A stretch of 22,425 bases of DNA from a virus. The stretch lies in IMG/VR virus record IMGVR_UViG_3300042006_000223, positions 1 to 22,425 of that record, one strand, 5' to 3'. A program made the position numbers and the translations under genes. Within the stretch, counting starts at the first letter, position 1; the number at the start of each line of letters is the position of its first letter. Below the pieces are notes generated by a model. It was given only the letters and a program-made list of their open reading frames with translations. It made no database searches and was not told the origin of the DNA. Shown one piece after another: positions 7,126 to 14,946 of the stretch.

Positions 7126-7588
7126 CCCTATCTTCCTTAACAAGTACAGTGTCTAGAATAATTTGTAAATCATTTTGCCAGTCGGTATTGGACTGAGCAA
7201 AATATACGCTCCCCAGGAAATGATCAGGAAACTCATCTTTGCAGATATTGGTGATTTCACTAAAAGACATTCGCTCATCCCCATCTCCAAAATCAGTTAG
7301 CTGGGTAACAACAATCACCTTTATCGGAAGTTCTTTTAGCTCCAGCTTTGTTAGCAGATCATACCCTCCCAATGCCCTTTGCCGCCCTTCCCTTTTATTA
7401 GGTTTTTTATCGAAGGTGGGTAATGCCATATCCAAAATCAGTAGATCTGGAGCACCTTGTTCGCATGCACGCAATCCGCTATTGTAACTTCCATACGTCT
7501 CAATATCTGCATCACCCACTGCATGCTGCAAATACTCTTGTAAACGACTTAATTTTAAAAGGTCATCCTCTATTATAAATATTTTCAC
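7106..7588 (-). CDS. dtcB: Detocs stand-alone receiver protein DtcB
   Basis: This 160-residue protein is a single receiver domain: E7/D8/D9 acidic pocket, phosphoacceptor D53 in LLILDMALP, and T95 in VIVVTQLTD. It has no output domain. In characterised Detocs the stand-alone receiver acts as a phosphate sink that absorbs accidental signalling from the kinase and prevents self-killing. Its GTG start at 7588 overlaps the dtcA stop in a GTGA arrangement, with GGAG five bases upstream, so it should be translated in proportion to the kinase. The end overlaps dtcC. The C-terminal stretch YFAQSNTDWQNDL lacks the usual Lys-Pro and resembles the equivalent stretch of DtcC. Confidence 0.85.
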   Translation of the reverse strand: MKIFIIEDDLLKLSRLQEYLQHAVGDADIETYGSYNSGLRACEQGAPDLLILDMALPTFDKKPNKREGRQRALGGYDLLTKLELKELPIKVIVVTQLTDFGDGDERMSFSEITNICKDEFPDHFLGSVYFAQSNTDWQNDLQIILDTVLVKEDRDESFNR

Positions 7589-10500
7589 ACCATCTCCAGG
7601 TTGCTAATCGTCAAAGTTGCGGAAAAAGACCTGCCCTCCAAAATCAATTCCAGAACATGATGCTTTTTCACTTCATACTCCATCATTCTCCATATCTTCG
7701 AAAGCCCGGACCCCCCCTCAGTACCAGCCCTGGTCAGGCCCGCGCCTGAATTATATCTTTCGCCCGCTAATCGAATACTTTCATCTAGCAATATTAGATC
7801 AACATTTTCCGCGATAGGGTTCCGAACACTTATTACCAGATCATCCCCGCTTACATCAAATGAAATGGAGATCCCTCGAATGTCATTTTCTATTCCGCTG
7901 TGGATAATAATATTCTGCAATAGGATAAACAACGTTTCGACAATACTGGTAAGAAGTCTCCCTTGTATTTTTTGAACAGGCATAGACGAAATAGAGGGAA
8001 AAACCCTATTACTAATATAGCAATTTTCAATTTGCTTAAGTGCAACAGCCAACACTAGTTCAAGCTCAATATCATCTTGACTGGAAAGCTGAGGTCTATT
8101 GAACCACCCGCAAATATCCTCAACCGTTTGTTGAACCTTGAGCCGCGCATCTATCACTTCATGTTCAATCGTTGAATATGTTTGCGGGCTAACATCACTT
8201 CGCAGCCCTTCCAGGATGGTATGGAATGCTTGTTGGATTTGCGCCTCAAGTATCTGCCGAATGTGCTGCTTAACATGCTCAATTGAATTATCAGTCAGTG
8301 TCCATGCTAAAGAAAGCAACTCGTTCATGAACGCGTCGTAGTCTGATATATTCATAAGCTTGTCCATCGACTTAGATCTAATTTCTTCAGTCAATATGAA
8401 CATAAAGAGACCCGAGGGATGCGCGTCTACCGAGTAGATTCGAAGATAATCCGTGAGATAACTATTTATTAATGTTTCTATTCTTTTAGTAAACCTAACC
8501 AAAACTTTTTCGACTTTTCCTACATCTTCTGCGACACTCTGGATTTTCTGTAGAATCACGTAAGGTAATTTATACTCTTCCTTAGACTTCGAACACATTA
8601 GGTGGCGCAATGCAGTCCGGATATGCCCCTCAAATACACCATGTCGAATTGCAGTAGAGATATGAGTATCAAGACCATATGCTGGATGAGCTGCAAATGC
8701 TTGGATAAAATTTTGCACCATTGTATTAAATAGTGACTCAGTTTCGGACGCAGGCAACTTGATATTTTTAAAGTCAAGGCTCTTGTCGTTTATAATCCGC
8801 TCTAACGCCTTTGCAAGTTTTTCCGCTTGAACATTCAAGCTTGGAGAGTCTCTTAGAACTACGTATCTATTGAAGGTTTCTTTAAAGGTTGGTTCCAAGT
8901 GATTTCTTAGACCATCCTCATCTATGTAAATTTTACCAGATTGAAAATGATGCCAGATCGTCGCCAACTTTTCGTTTCTAGTTATATCCTTGATTTCCGT
9001 AGAGTAAACACTCTTGTTTTTTGGATCGATTGTTGCCAACAACTGGCATATAGCTATTCTTTCCTCTTCAATTTCCTCTACAGACCCATATGCGCTGCTA
9101 TCATCTAGTATCCGGGAGATGCATACATACCTAAGAAAATAAACAAGTCTCTGTTTCTGGTCTTCAATTGTAGAAATTTTTAAACCGGATGGTCTATCGA
9201 GCTTAAGTTTCGCAATAATATTCTCATGTATATTTGATAATTTACGTTCCCATTTTGGGTGTACATGCCGAGATGTTAGATGTAACAATATCGCAGTAGC
9301 AACTGAAGATTTTAATTTTTTTATCTCCAGTGCAGCTATAGACAAATCTTTAAGAGGATAAAAAATAACTGCATTTGGATTTTCCAGGCAGTGATCCACT
9401 ACTATATTTACAGAACCTTCAATATCACCTTTCGCAAAGATGGACTGAAACAAATAAGCGGTTACCCTATCCGAATGACGCTTATCTCCCATCGCAAGAG
9501 TTTGGCGATAGTATTTTTCCGCACAATCTAATCTACTGTTCTTTAATGCCAGATGCCCTTTGTATATCAAGGCGCGATATTCAGGAAGTTTCAGCGTATC
9601 TATCCCCTTTACACCTTCGTCAAACGGCGCATCCAGAAACTCAAACAATCTAACTGGCTCAAGCGAGCTGATTTCGGGATTAATAGCTGGGTTAAAGGTT
9701 ATATAATCTTTGCTAATCGACTTTAGAATTGCCCAGCTCTTTGGATTGCAAAGGTTATTAGAAATTGCAGCTAACTTTTCCTTGTCAGTGGCGTCATCAG
9801 GCGAAACCACTTCATTTGTTCGATCCAGAAAGGCTGAAATACCATACCAAACAGAGGGGGTCGGAGCGAGTAAAGAAAGTTTCTCCAACCTTACTCTCGC
9901 CTTAACTTGATCGCCAGAACAAGTGATGATCGATGCCATCTGGCTGATAATTTCATCCTGCATACTAGACGGTGTTACTACAGCTTCGCTGTTCGTTATA
10001 TCGGAGACATACACGTATGCGTGAGCCTTGAGCTCGATAGCATCCAAAGCCTCAACGCTGATCTGCTCGTAATTTCCGAGTGAATAATTTCTATATGAGT
10101 TCAGCAAATCCTCATCAATTACTAATGCAGATATTCCAGTTAAGACCAATAGCCGTTGAATGTCTTTATCTGGAATCCAAGCAGAAAGCTTAAGAGCTTC
10201 CAGGATTTGTTCCTTCGGCACATTTCCTTGTATGAACGCAAGTTGACAGACGCTCACATATGCAAGCAGTCTATCAATCAGAGGCTGAGTCTGCTCATAA
10301 AATAGTATATTTTCAGGATTTACTATTTTCTCTAGCTTTGACGGCATTATATGATATATAAAATACTCAACGACATTATTCTGAATCTCCGAAACTTCTC
10401 TATCCAAATCATGAAAAGTAACGTTTTCTTCCGCTCGTATACTGGCGTGGTACGAAAGCAGTGCTGCTTGTAAACTAATAGATGGTGAGTTTATCACTTC

Positions 10501-11010
10501 CTCAACATAGTCTTTCTGTTCTTTTAAACCGTACATAGCTTGTTTTAAATAGATCTTATTCTTGATGAGCCAAATCGAGAAACCAAAATCTTTTTGGATC
10601 TGTTCGAGCGTGCGCTCAGCCAGACCATAATCACCAGCAAATAATGCTTTATCATATGCTCCTTTCTGGTCTAAAAAAGGGGCGAGTTTATCTTTGAAAA
10701 TTGATAATACTGCAGCATTCCAAATCAGTTCCTCTCCAGTAGATCCCGTCACCAAACCTGGAAGACCTTTTTTTATCGAAGATAAACTTGTTGGAAATTG
10801 AGTAGGTGCGACTAGCCCAAGGTAAGTTGAATTATTACCGAGATCTTGCAATATTTTGTAGTAGCATCGACTATCGGTTTTAAGCTTCGCCATGTTCAAT
10901 CCGCGGCGCAATGACGTCGGTTGTTTCCTTCCTGACTTGCTAGATTTATGTATTTCCCTAACAAATTCCTTGTAAGAAGTTATCAATTGCACTTTGCTTT
11001 TTGAGTTCAT
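7585..11010 (-). CDS. dtcA: Detocs sensor histidine-kinase-like protein DtcA
   Basis: This 1141-residue cytoplasmic protein has no membrane segment. The first about 880 residues are helical, with TPR-like segments (for example about 480-555, with the pattern ALKNSRLDCAEKYYRQTL). The C-terminus is a GHKL-type ATPase domain: N-box LLQN with N1033, an RNP segment with N1064, and the G2-type GGSGL at 1099-1103. A candidate phosphoacceptor is H930 in QQAFHTILEGLR, in the helical stretch before the ATPase domain. In Detocs this protein senses infection and passes phosphate to DtcB and DtcC. The size, the repeats and the order dtcA-dtcB-dtcC fit that family. The ATG at 11010 has only a weak site (AGGA about 12 bases upstream). 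The gene is visibly AT-rich compared with the phage block. Confidence 0.85.
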   Translation of the reverse strand: MNSKSKVQLITSYKEFVREIHKSSKSGRKQPTSLRRGLNMAKLKTDSRCYYKILQDLGNNSTYLGLVAPTQFPTSLSSIKKGLPGLVTGSTGEELIWNAAVLSIFKDKLAPFLDQKGAYDKALFAGDYGLAERTLEQIQKDFGFSIWLIKNKIYLKQAMYGLKEQKDYVEEVINSPSISLQAALLSYHASIRAEENVTFHDLDREVSEIQNNVVEYFIYHIMPSKLEKIVNPENILFYEQTQPLIDRLLAYVSVCQLAFIQGNVPKEQILEALKLSAWIPDKDIQRLLVLTGISALVIDEDLLNSYRNYSLGNYEQISVEALDAIELKAHAYVYVSDITNSEAVVTPSSMQDEIISQMASIITCSGDQVKARVRLEKLSLLAPTPSVWYGISAFLDRTNEVVSPDDATDKEKLAAISNNLCNPKSWAILKSISKDYITFNPAINPEISSLEPVRLFEFLDAPFDEGVKGIDTLKLPEYRALIYKGHLALKNSRLDCAEKYYRQTLAMGDKRHSDRVTAYLFQSIFAKGDIEGSVNIVVDHCLENPNAVIFYPLKDLSIAALEIKKLKSSVATAILLHLTSRHVHPKWERKLSNIHENIIAKLKLDRPSGLKISTIEDQKQRLVYFLRYVCISRILDDSSAYGSVEEIEEERIAICQLLATIDPKNKSVYSTEIKDITRNEKLATIWHHFQSGKIYIDEDGLRNHLEPTFKETFNRYVVLRDSPSLNVQAEKLAKALERIINDKSLDFKNIKLPASETESLFNTMVQNFIQAFAAHPAYGLDTHISTAIRHGVFEGHIRTALRHLMCSKSKEEYKLPYVILQKIQSVAEDVGKVEKVLVRFTKRIETLINSYLTDYLRIYSVDAHPSGLFMFILTEEIRSKSMDKLMNISDYDAFMNELLSLAWTLTDNSIEHVKQHIRQILEAQIQQAFHTILEGLRSDVSPQTYSTIEHEVIDARLKVQQTVEDICGWFNRPQLSSQDDIELELVLAVALKQIENCYISNRVFPSISSMPVQKIQGRLLTSIVETLFILLQNIIIHSGIENDIRGISISFDVSGDDLVISVRNPIAENVDLILLDESIRLAGERYNSGAGLTRAGTEGGSGLSKIWRMMEYEVKKHHVLELILEGRSFSATLTISNLEMV

Positions 11011-11521
11011 GCTCTAGCCAAATCCTATTTGCGAAAACCTAAGTAATGTCCGTATGAATCTGAACCTTTAAATGAGCCTAATCTCAAAATCACCTTTCTT
11101 GTGCTGGAATGAGATCGTCATAGTGGCCGTTCGCTATGCTAACTCAGTACCAATGATTAGGCACTGCTCTTTGCTTAAGGAGTGGCTTACTCAACCCGTG
11201 AAGTCAAAGCTGAGGCTCGTGATGGTTGATAACCGGTCGCCTCGACCGGTTTCGAGCGCAATCAAAGCTTGTGAGTGATATTACCAATCAGCCTTATATC
11301 ACCAGCCATCCTTCCACAGCTGATCCGAGCGGATTTTAAAGCTCTGGCTCAGAGAACTCTCGACGCCTGTCCCAATATGGGCTGCTTGGTACGCTGCGGC
11401 CCGGAGCATTCCCCTACCCGCTCGTCAGTTGGTTTCACCCAGTACCACCCTCACGTGCGCAGTTTGATGAGATGCGACGATTCCTTGCTGTCTGGGGTGA
11501 TTGAATGAAAGCCAATATTCT
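11011..11521. other. Intergenic region between the dam-like gene and dtcA
   Basis: About 510 bp without a credible gene. It must hold the Detocs promoter on the minus strand, but no convincing -35/-10 pair was identified. The hairpin at 11231-11251 is the only clear structure. Composition changes from AT-rich to GC-rich across it, so the Detocs/phage junction probably lies here. Confidence 0.5.
11231..11251. repeat. Perfect 9-bp inverted repeat
   Basis: AACCGGTCG and CGACCGGTT are separated by CCT. The stem is stable but has no T run on either side, so terminator function is doubtful. It could be an operator or an RNA structure. Confidence 0.45.
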
Positions 11522-12316
11522 CTAAAACAGTCCGTAGAGCAATCCCGGTTCCCAATTCATGATGACGAGTTCGCCGCTGACCTCAGCTTTGCCTTGCCGT
11601 TGATTGGTATTGGAGTAACGGATGTCTAGGGTTTCAAAATGAAAGCCCTCGAATACGCGGCGGATATCTGGATGGTCGTTGATGCTGACCATCACCTTGC
11701 CTTTGCAGCGGCGCATGAAGTCGGCCATCCGTTCGTAGTTCTCGAACGGAAAGTCCACGCCATAGCCGGCCGTCTGCCAGTAAGGCGGGTCCATGTAGTG
11801 GAAGGTATGGGCGCGGTCGTAACGTTCAGCGCATTCAAGCCATGGGAGGTTTTCGACGTAGGTACCGGACAAGCGCTGCCAGGCGGCCGAGAGATTCTCC
11901 TCGATCCGCAGCAGGTTGATGGCCGGTGCGGTGGTCGCCATGCCGAACGTCTGCCCGGAGACCTTACCCGCAAAGGCATGGTGCTGCAGGTAGAAGAATC
12001 GGGCGGCGCGCTGGATGTCGGTGAGGGTTTCGGGGCGGGTCATTTTCTGCCATTCGAACACCTGCCGCGAGCTAAGCGCCCATTTGAATTGGCGCACAAA
12101 CTCTTCGAGGTGGTTCTGCACGACGCGATAAAGCGTGACCAGGTCGCCGTTGATGTCGTTGAGTACTTCGACCGGCGATGGCTGGGGCTTCATGAAGTAG
12201 AGCGCGGCGCCGCCGGCAAAGACTTCAACGTAGCATTCGTGTGGCGGAAAAAGCGGAATGAGGCGGTCGGCCAGGCGGCGTTTGCCGCCCATCCAAGGGA
12301 TGATGGGTGTAGACAT
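11522..12316 (-). CDS. dam: Phage-type DNA adenine methylase (Dam/MT-A70-unrelated D12 class)
   Basis: This 264-residue protein is an N6-adenine methyltransferase of the D12 class, which methylates adenine in a short DNA site using S-adenosylmethionine. Visible motifs are the SAM-binding WMGGKRR (8-14) and FAGG (33-36), and the catalytic DPPY at 176-179. Phages use such enzymes to protect their DNA or alter regulation; the site recognised here cannot be told. The ATG at 12316 is preferred over an upstream in-frame TTG at 12325, because AAAGG lies 11 bases before the ATG but only two before the TTG. It is the last gene of the phage block, about 150 bases after Rz. A LexA-like box overlaps its likely promoter. 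Confidence 0.88.
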   Translation of the reverse strand: MSTPIIPWMGGKRRLADRLIPLFPPHECYVEVFAGGAALYFMKPQPSPVEVLNDINGDLVTLYRVVQNHLEEFVRQFKWALSSRQVFEWQKMTRPETLTDIQRAARFFYLQHHAFAGKVSGQTFGMATTAPAINLLRIEENLSAAWQRLSGTYVENLPWLECAERYDRAHTFHYMDPPYWQTAGYGVDFPFENYERMADFMRRCKGKVMVSINDHPDIRRVFEGFHFETLDIRYSNTNQRQGKAEVSGELVIMNWEPGLLYGLF

Positions 12317-12333
12317 AAAAAGCAAGACCTTTA

Positions 12334-12349
12334 CTGTATGGATAAACAG
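12334..12349 (-). promoter_or_regulatory. Putative LexA (SOS) box upstream of the methylase
   Basis: CTGTTTATCCATACAG fits the CTG-N10-CAG LexA consensus with an AT-rich centre. It ends 18 bases before the methylase start codon. A weak -10 (TACAGT) would overlap it, so LexA binding could repress the gene until DNA damage. Confidence 0.6.
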
Positions 12350-12466
12350 GTGCTAGGCTCGCCGCGCTTTGTGCACGGAGCAAGAGCCTTGGCTGGACTT
12401 GCAGGGACAATCTGCAGGGACGGCGGTCGATCTGGATGTTGACGCATCCGGACCGGCCGCTCTTTT

Positions 12467-13009
12467 TCACTTCGGTGTTGAGACTTCTTTGGCGTATGCC
12501 TGACAGGCCGCGAGGGCAATCAGCCCCCGGTCGCCGTCATCGGTGACGCCGATAATTCGTTGAGCATGCGCTGGGTCAAGTTCGGCTCTTGTGGGGCCAT
12601 GAACCAAGCCGCCGGTGGCGGTGGTGGCTGACAAAGATCCGTTTCGGGCGCCGGTGGTGGCGTCGAGTAGGACTGACAAGCGCAGATCAGCAGTGGCAAG
12701 GCGGTCGCGCAGGCGACCTTGATCACGTTGGACATCGCTCAAGGCTCGATAATGGGTTTGTTCGCTGGTGGCCAGGCGCTGCTCGAGCGCAAGGCGTTTG
12801 TCCTGTTCGGCACGCTGCTGCGCAACCGTGGCCAGGGCCAACTGGTTAAAGGCTTCGGTGTGGAGTCGGGCCTGCTCTGCGAGCTGTTTGCCGTAGCGCC
12901 AATCCTGTACTTGCCAGGTAATGGACGCAGAACTACCGACTAAAACGACCAGCAACACTCCTTTTGCCAGTAGCCGATACGGCGCCGGGATCAGTTCGCC
13001 GAGACGCAT
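12467..13009 (-). CDS. Rz-like inner-membrane spanin
   Basis: This 180-residue protein has one N-terminal membrane segment (about 14-32) and then a long, charged, Gln/Ala/Arg-rich coiled coil (about 45-110), the layout of the i-spanin that bridges the periplasm and fuses the membranes in the final step of lysis. The ATG at 13009 is chosen because GAGGG lies just upstream and the membrane segment then sits near the N-terminus; a longer frame from 13033 has no such site. It overlaps the end of the endolysin gene by 19 nt. The Rz1 partner is encoded entirely within it in another frame. Confidence 0.8.
   Translation of the reverse strand: MRLGELIPAPYRLLAKGVLLVVLVGSSASITWQVQDWRYGKQLAEQARLHTEAFNQLALATVAQQRAEQDKRLALEQRLATSEQTHYRALSDVQRDQGRLRDRLATADLRLSVLLDATTGARNGSLSATTATGGLVHGPTRAELDPAHAQRIIGVTDDGDRGLIALAACQAYAKEVSTPK
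12520..12735 (-). CDS. Rz1-like outer-membrane lipoprotein spanin, nested in Rz
   Basis: This 71-residue product starts MSNVIKVACATALPLLICAC: a short signal sequence and a lipobox-like LICAC with C20 as the likely lipidated cysteine. The mature part is rich in proline (PPPAPE, PPPPP), as in Rz1 proteins. It lies wholly inside the Rz gene in another frame, the classic overlapping Rz/Rz1 arrangement. The lipoprotein sits in the outer membrane and binds the C-terminal end of Rz. Because the frame is embedded, gene finders often miss it. Confidence 0.75.
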   Translation of the reverse strand: MSNVIKVACATALPLLICACQSYSTPPPAPETDLCQPPPPPAAWFMAPQEPNLTQRMLNELSASPMTATGG

Positions 13010-13554
13010 AACACCGCCCTCGCCCGCCCCCACAACTCCAGCCGATCCTGCAGGCCATTGAGGCCGCCGTTGATCCTGCGGGTGATCGTGTTGAATTCAT
13101 TTTGATCAGCCAGCGCGTTCAGCCCATTCACTGACCAGAACCATGCAGCCGATTCAGCGGCCCACTGCGGCAGCTCCAGCAATTCAGGCGTGCGCAGCAA
13201 TCGCTCGTCGCCGAACAGCGCCAAGCTACAGCGCAGGTAGTTGTCGTGACCAGTGACCTGGATCAGGCCGCGACCACGATAGCGCTGGCCATCACCATCT
13301 GCTGCCGGGGTATTGCCCAATTTCGCAGCCAGGTTGCCGGTGTCGTATTTGCTCAGGTACTGGTCGCCGCCCAGTTCCCGGACGTATTGCAACTGACCCG
13401 ACTCGTGACCGACTTGCGCCAGAAACGCGGCTTGCCGTTTCGGCGTGTTGATCTGTCGATGGGCCATTGCTGCGTTGAGGGCGGATACAAAAACGCCCGC
13501 TTGGCGGCGGGCGTTGGGCATGATGCTTTGCAGCTGCTGTTCAGTGATGGACAT
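12991..13554 (-). CDS. Phage endolysin, glycoside hydrolase family 19
   Basis: This 187-residue enzyme cleaves the glycan strands of peptidoglycan during lysis. The GH19 signature is clear: AAFLAQVGHESG with proposed catalytic E51, a second acid around E60, and the RGRGLIQVTGHDNY motif at 93-106. No signal peptide is seen, so it would need a holin or pore to reach the wall; no holin gene was found in this window. The ATG at 13554 has GGAG five bases upstream; the longer frame from 13569 is less likely. A small hairpin lies between gene D and this gene, and Rz overlaps its 3' end. Confidence 0.9.
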   Translation of the reverse strand: MSITEQQLQSIMPNARRQAGVFVSALNAAMAHRQINTPKRQAAFLAQVGHESGQLQYVRELGGDQYLSKYDTGNLAAKLGNTPAADGDGQRYRGRGLIQVTGHDNYLRCSLALFGDERLLRTPELLELPQWAAESAAWFWSVNGLNALADQNEFNTITRRINGGLNGLQDRLELWGRARAVLCVSAN

Positions 13555-13569
13555 ACAAACTCCAGACAT

Positions 13570-13591
13570 AAAAAAGCCGCACTCAGGCGGC
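13570..13591 (-). terminator. Hairpin with T run between D and endolysin
   Basis: On the minus strand GCCGC pairs with GCGGC over a 6-base loop and is followed by six Ts. It may reduce read-through from the tail genes into the lysis genes. Confidence 0.5.
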
Positions 13592-13603
13592 GATGGGATG
13601 CGG

Positions 13604-14653
13604 TTACTGTTTCTCGATGTTCACAACCTTGAGCGGTGCTTTTGGCCCTTTCTTTTTCTTGCCCTTGGATTTACCGGCTTTGCCGGCGTTGCATTCGACT
13701 GTGGTCAACCAGCCGGACTGGGTGAACACCTGCTCGACCGAATCCGCCAGGTATTCGCCATCAAGCCCGACCTTGAAACCCTGAGCGAGAATCGGCCGCT
13801 CGGCAAAGATGTCCGTCCGGCCGGGCATTTCAAGCCGCACATCGGCGGTCGAACGGTTGAACGCCGACAGACGCGCCTTTGCCGCCGCTTCAGCAGCGCC
13901 CTTGTCTGGGTAGATATGGCGGTCGGTATGCACTGCCGGCAATCCGTCCGGAGCGTCATCGTTGTCGATGGTAACCACCGCGAGCTTGCCGTTCTTTTTG
14001 TCCTGATGCTTGGTGGACACCGCCTTGTGCGAATTGCGATCGCCGAGACTGAATTGCCAGCGACTGAGGTCACTGCGGGTCAGCGTGATGGCGCCAAATG
14101 CTTTGCCGCTGGCAGTCTGGCCACCTTGGCGCGGCATCACCAACAGCTTGCCGTCGGCGACCTTGGCTGTGCAGTCGTATTGCTTGGCCAGGCGGGTGAT
14201 GAAATTAAAATCGGACTCGTTGAGCTGGTCGACCCGGGCGACCTTGGTCGACACCGGACACACCGGCGTCCAGCCATTGCGCGCGGCAACGTCAGCCACG
14301 ATCTTCGACAGCGGCACGTCTTCCCAGCTTCCGCTGCGGATGGTCTTGCCGCTGCCACGCATGTCGCTGGCCTTACCCTTGATCACGATGGTATCCGGTG
14401 GGCCTGATACCTCGACCGTGTCGACGGTGTAACTGCCCATACGCGTCAAGGTCGTTTCGGCATAGCCCAGGTAGATCTCGATTGAGCTGCCGCGCCGTGG
14501 CAATTGCACTTGCCCATCACGGTCGTCGATACGCAACTCAAACTCGTCGGACTCCATTCCCGGCTTGTCAGAGGTACGCAGCAACAACAGCCGATCATTG
14601 ATCTTGGCCGTGACATCGGCGCCATCGGCGACAATGCGAAACATCGGTGTCAT
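13604..14653 (-). CDS. D: P2 gpD-like tail protein (late control D family)
   Basis: This 349-residue protein belongs to the phage late control gene D family, named after P2 D. These proteins are structural, forming part of the baseplate hub at the tail tip (gp27-like fold). It starts MTPMFRIVADG and has the typical beta-rich body, with segments such as FEMELRIDDRDG-like ELRIDDRDG early and LNESDFNFITRLAKQYDC in the middle. A Lys-rich C-terminus (KGKKKKGPK) ends the protein. The ATG at 14653 is preceded by GGA eight bases upstream; the longer frame from 14680 would begin inside a hairpin. It follows X across a terminator-like hairpin, keeping the U-X-D order of P2-type phages. Confidence 0.88.
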   Translation of the reverse strand: MTPMFRIVADGADVTAKINDRLLLLRTSDKPGMESDEFELRIDDRDGQVQLPRRGSSIEIYLGYAETTLTRMGSYTVDTVEVSGPPDTIVIKGKASDMRGSGKTIRSGSWEDVPLSKIVADVAARNGWTPVCPVSTKVARVDQLNESDFNFITRLAKQYDCTAKVADGKLLVMPRQGGQTASGKAFGAITLTRSDLSRWQFSLGDRNSHKAVSTKHQDKKNGKLAVVTIDNDDAPDGLPAVHTDRHIYPDKGAAEAAAKARLSAFNRSTADVRLEMPGRTDIFAERPILAQGFKVGLDGEYLADSVEQVFTQSGWLTTVECNAGKAGKSKGKKKKGPKAPLKVVNIEKQ

Positions 14654-14667
14654 AGATTTTTTCCAAT

Positions 14668-14689
14668 AAAAAACCCGCACAAGGCGGGT
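14668..14689 (-). terminator. Hairpin with T run between X and D
   Basis: On the minus strand ACCCGC pairs with GCGGGT over a 5-base loop and is followed by a T run. It is an intra-operon attenuator candidate. Confidence 0.5.
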
Positions 14690-14739
14690 CAGAAATACAA
14701 GGTATCGTTACGCGGCGCCGGCAAAGGCATCGCCCAGGG

Positions 14740-14946
14740 TCAATCCCACAAGCTGACGCCTTCACTGGTCGGACTCGGCAGATCCGGCAGGACGATGATC
14801 ACGCCCAATCGGAACGGTTGAGGCTCATCCGCTAGCCCCTGATTGGCATCGAGTACGGCCTCGACGCTGCCATTCAGATGGCCGTAAACGTTGTTGCAAA
14901 TGACATCGAGCATGTCGCCATCAGACGTCCTGCATGTCGTCGCCAT
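14740..14946 (-). CDS. X: P2 gpX-like tail protein
   Basis: This 68-residue protein matches the P2 gpX family, a small LysM-like tail protein. The sequence runs from TSDGDMLDVICNNVYG through VEAVLDANQGLAD to GVIIVLPDLP, as in other Pseudomonas gpX proteins. The start at 14946 is chosen because GGAG lies about ten bases upstream and the product then has the family length; the longer frame from 14985 adds 13 residues. It overlaps the end of the U gene by 26 nt, so the two are coupled. Confidence 0.85.
   Translation of the reverse strand: MATTCRTSDGDMLDVICNNVYGHLNGSVEAVLDANQGLADEPQPFRLGVIIVLPDLPSPTSEGVSLWD

Noticed and set aside
11011-11110. Sigma-70 promoter for dtcA
   Set aside because: TTGAGA and TTCAGA are possible -35 boxes, but neither has a good -10 at proper spacing.
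11369-11470. Segment that briefly resembled a group II intron end
   Set aside because: No domain V hairpin, no reverse transcriptase and no boundary sequence found.
11639-12442. Long plus-strand ORF opposite the methylase gene
   Set aside because: It is the complement of a clear D12-class methylase with DPPY; high GC makes antisense frames open.
13445-14407. Long plus-strand ORF opposite gene D
   Set aside because: Antisense shadow of gpD; composition rich in Arg/His with no domain.
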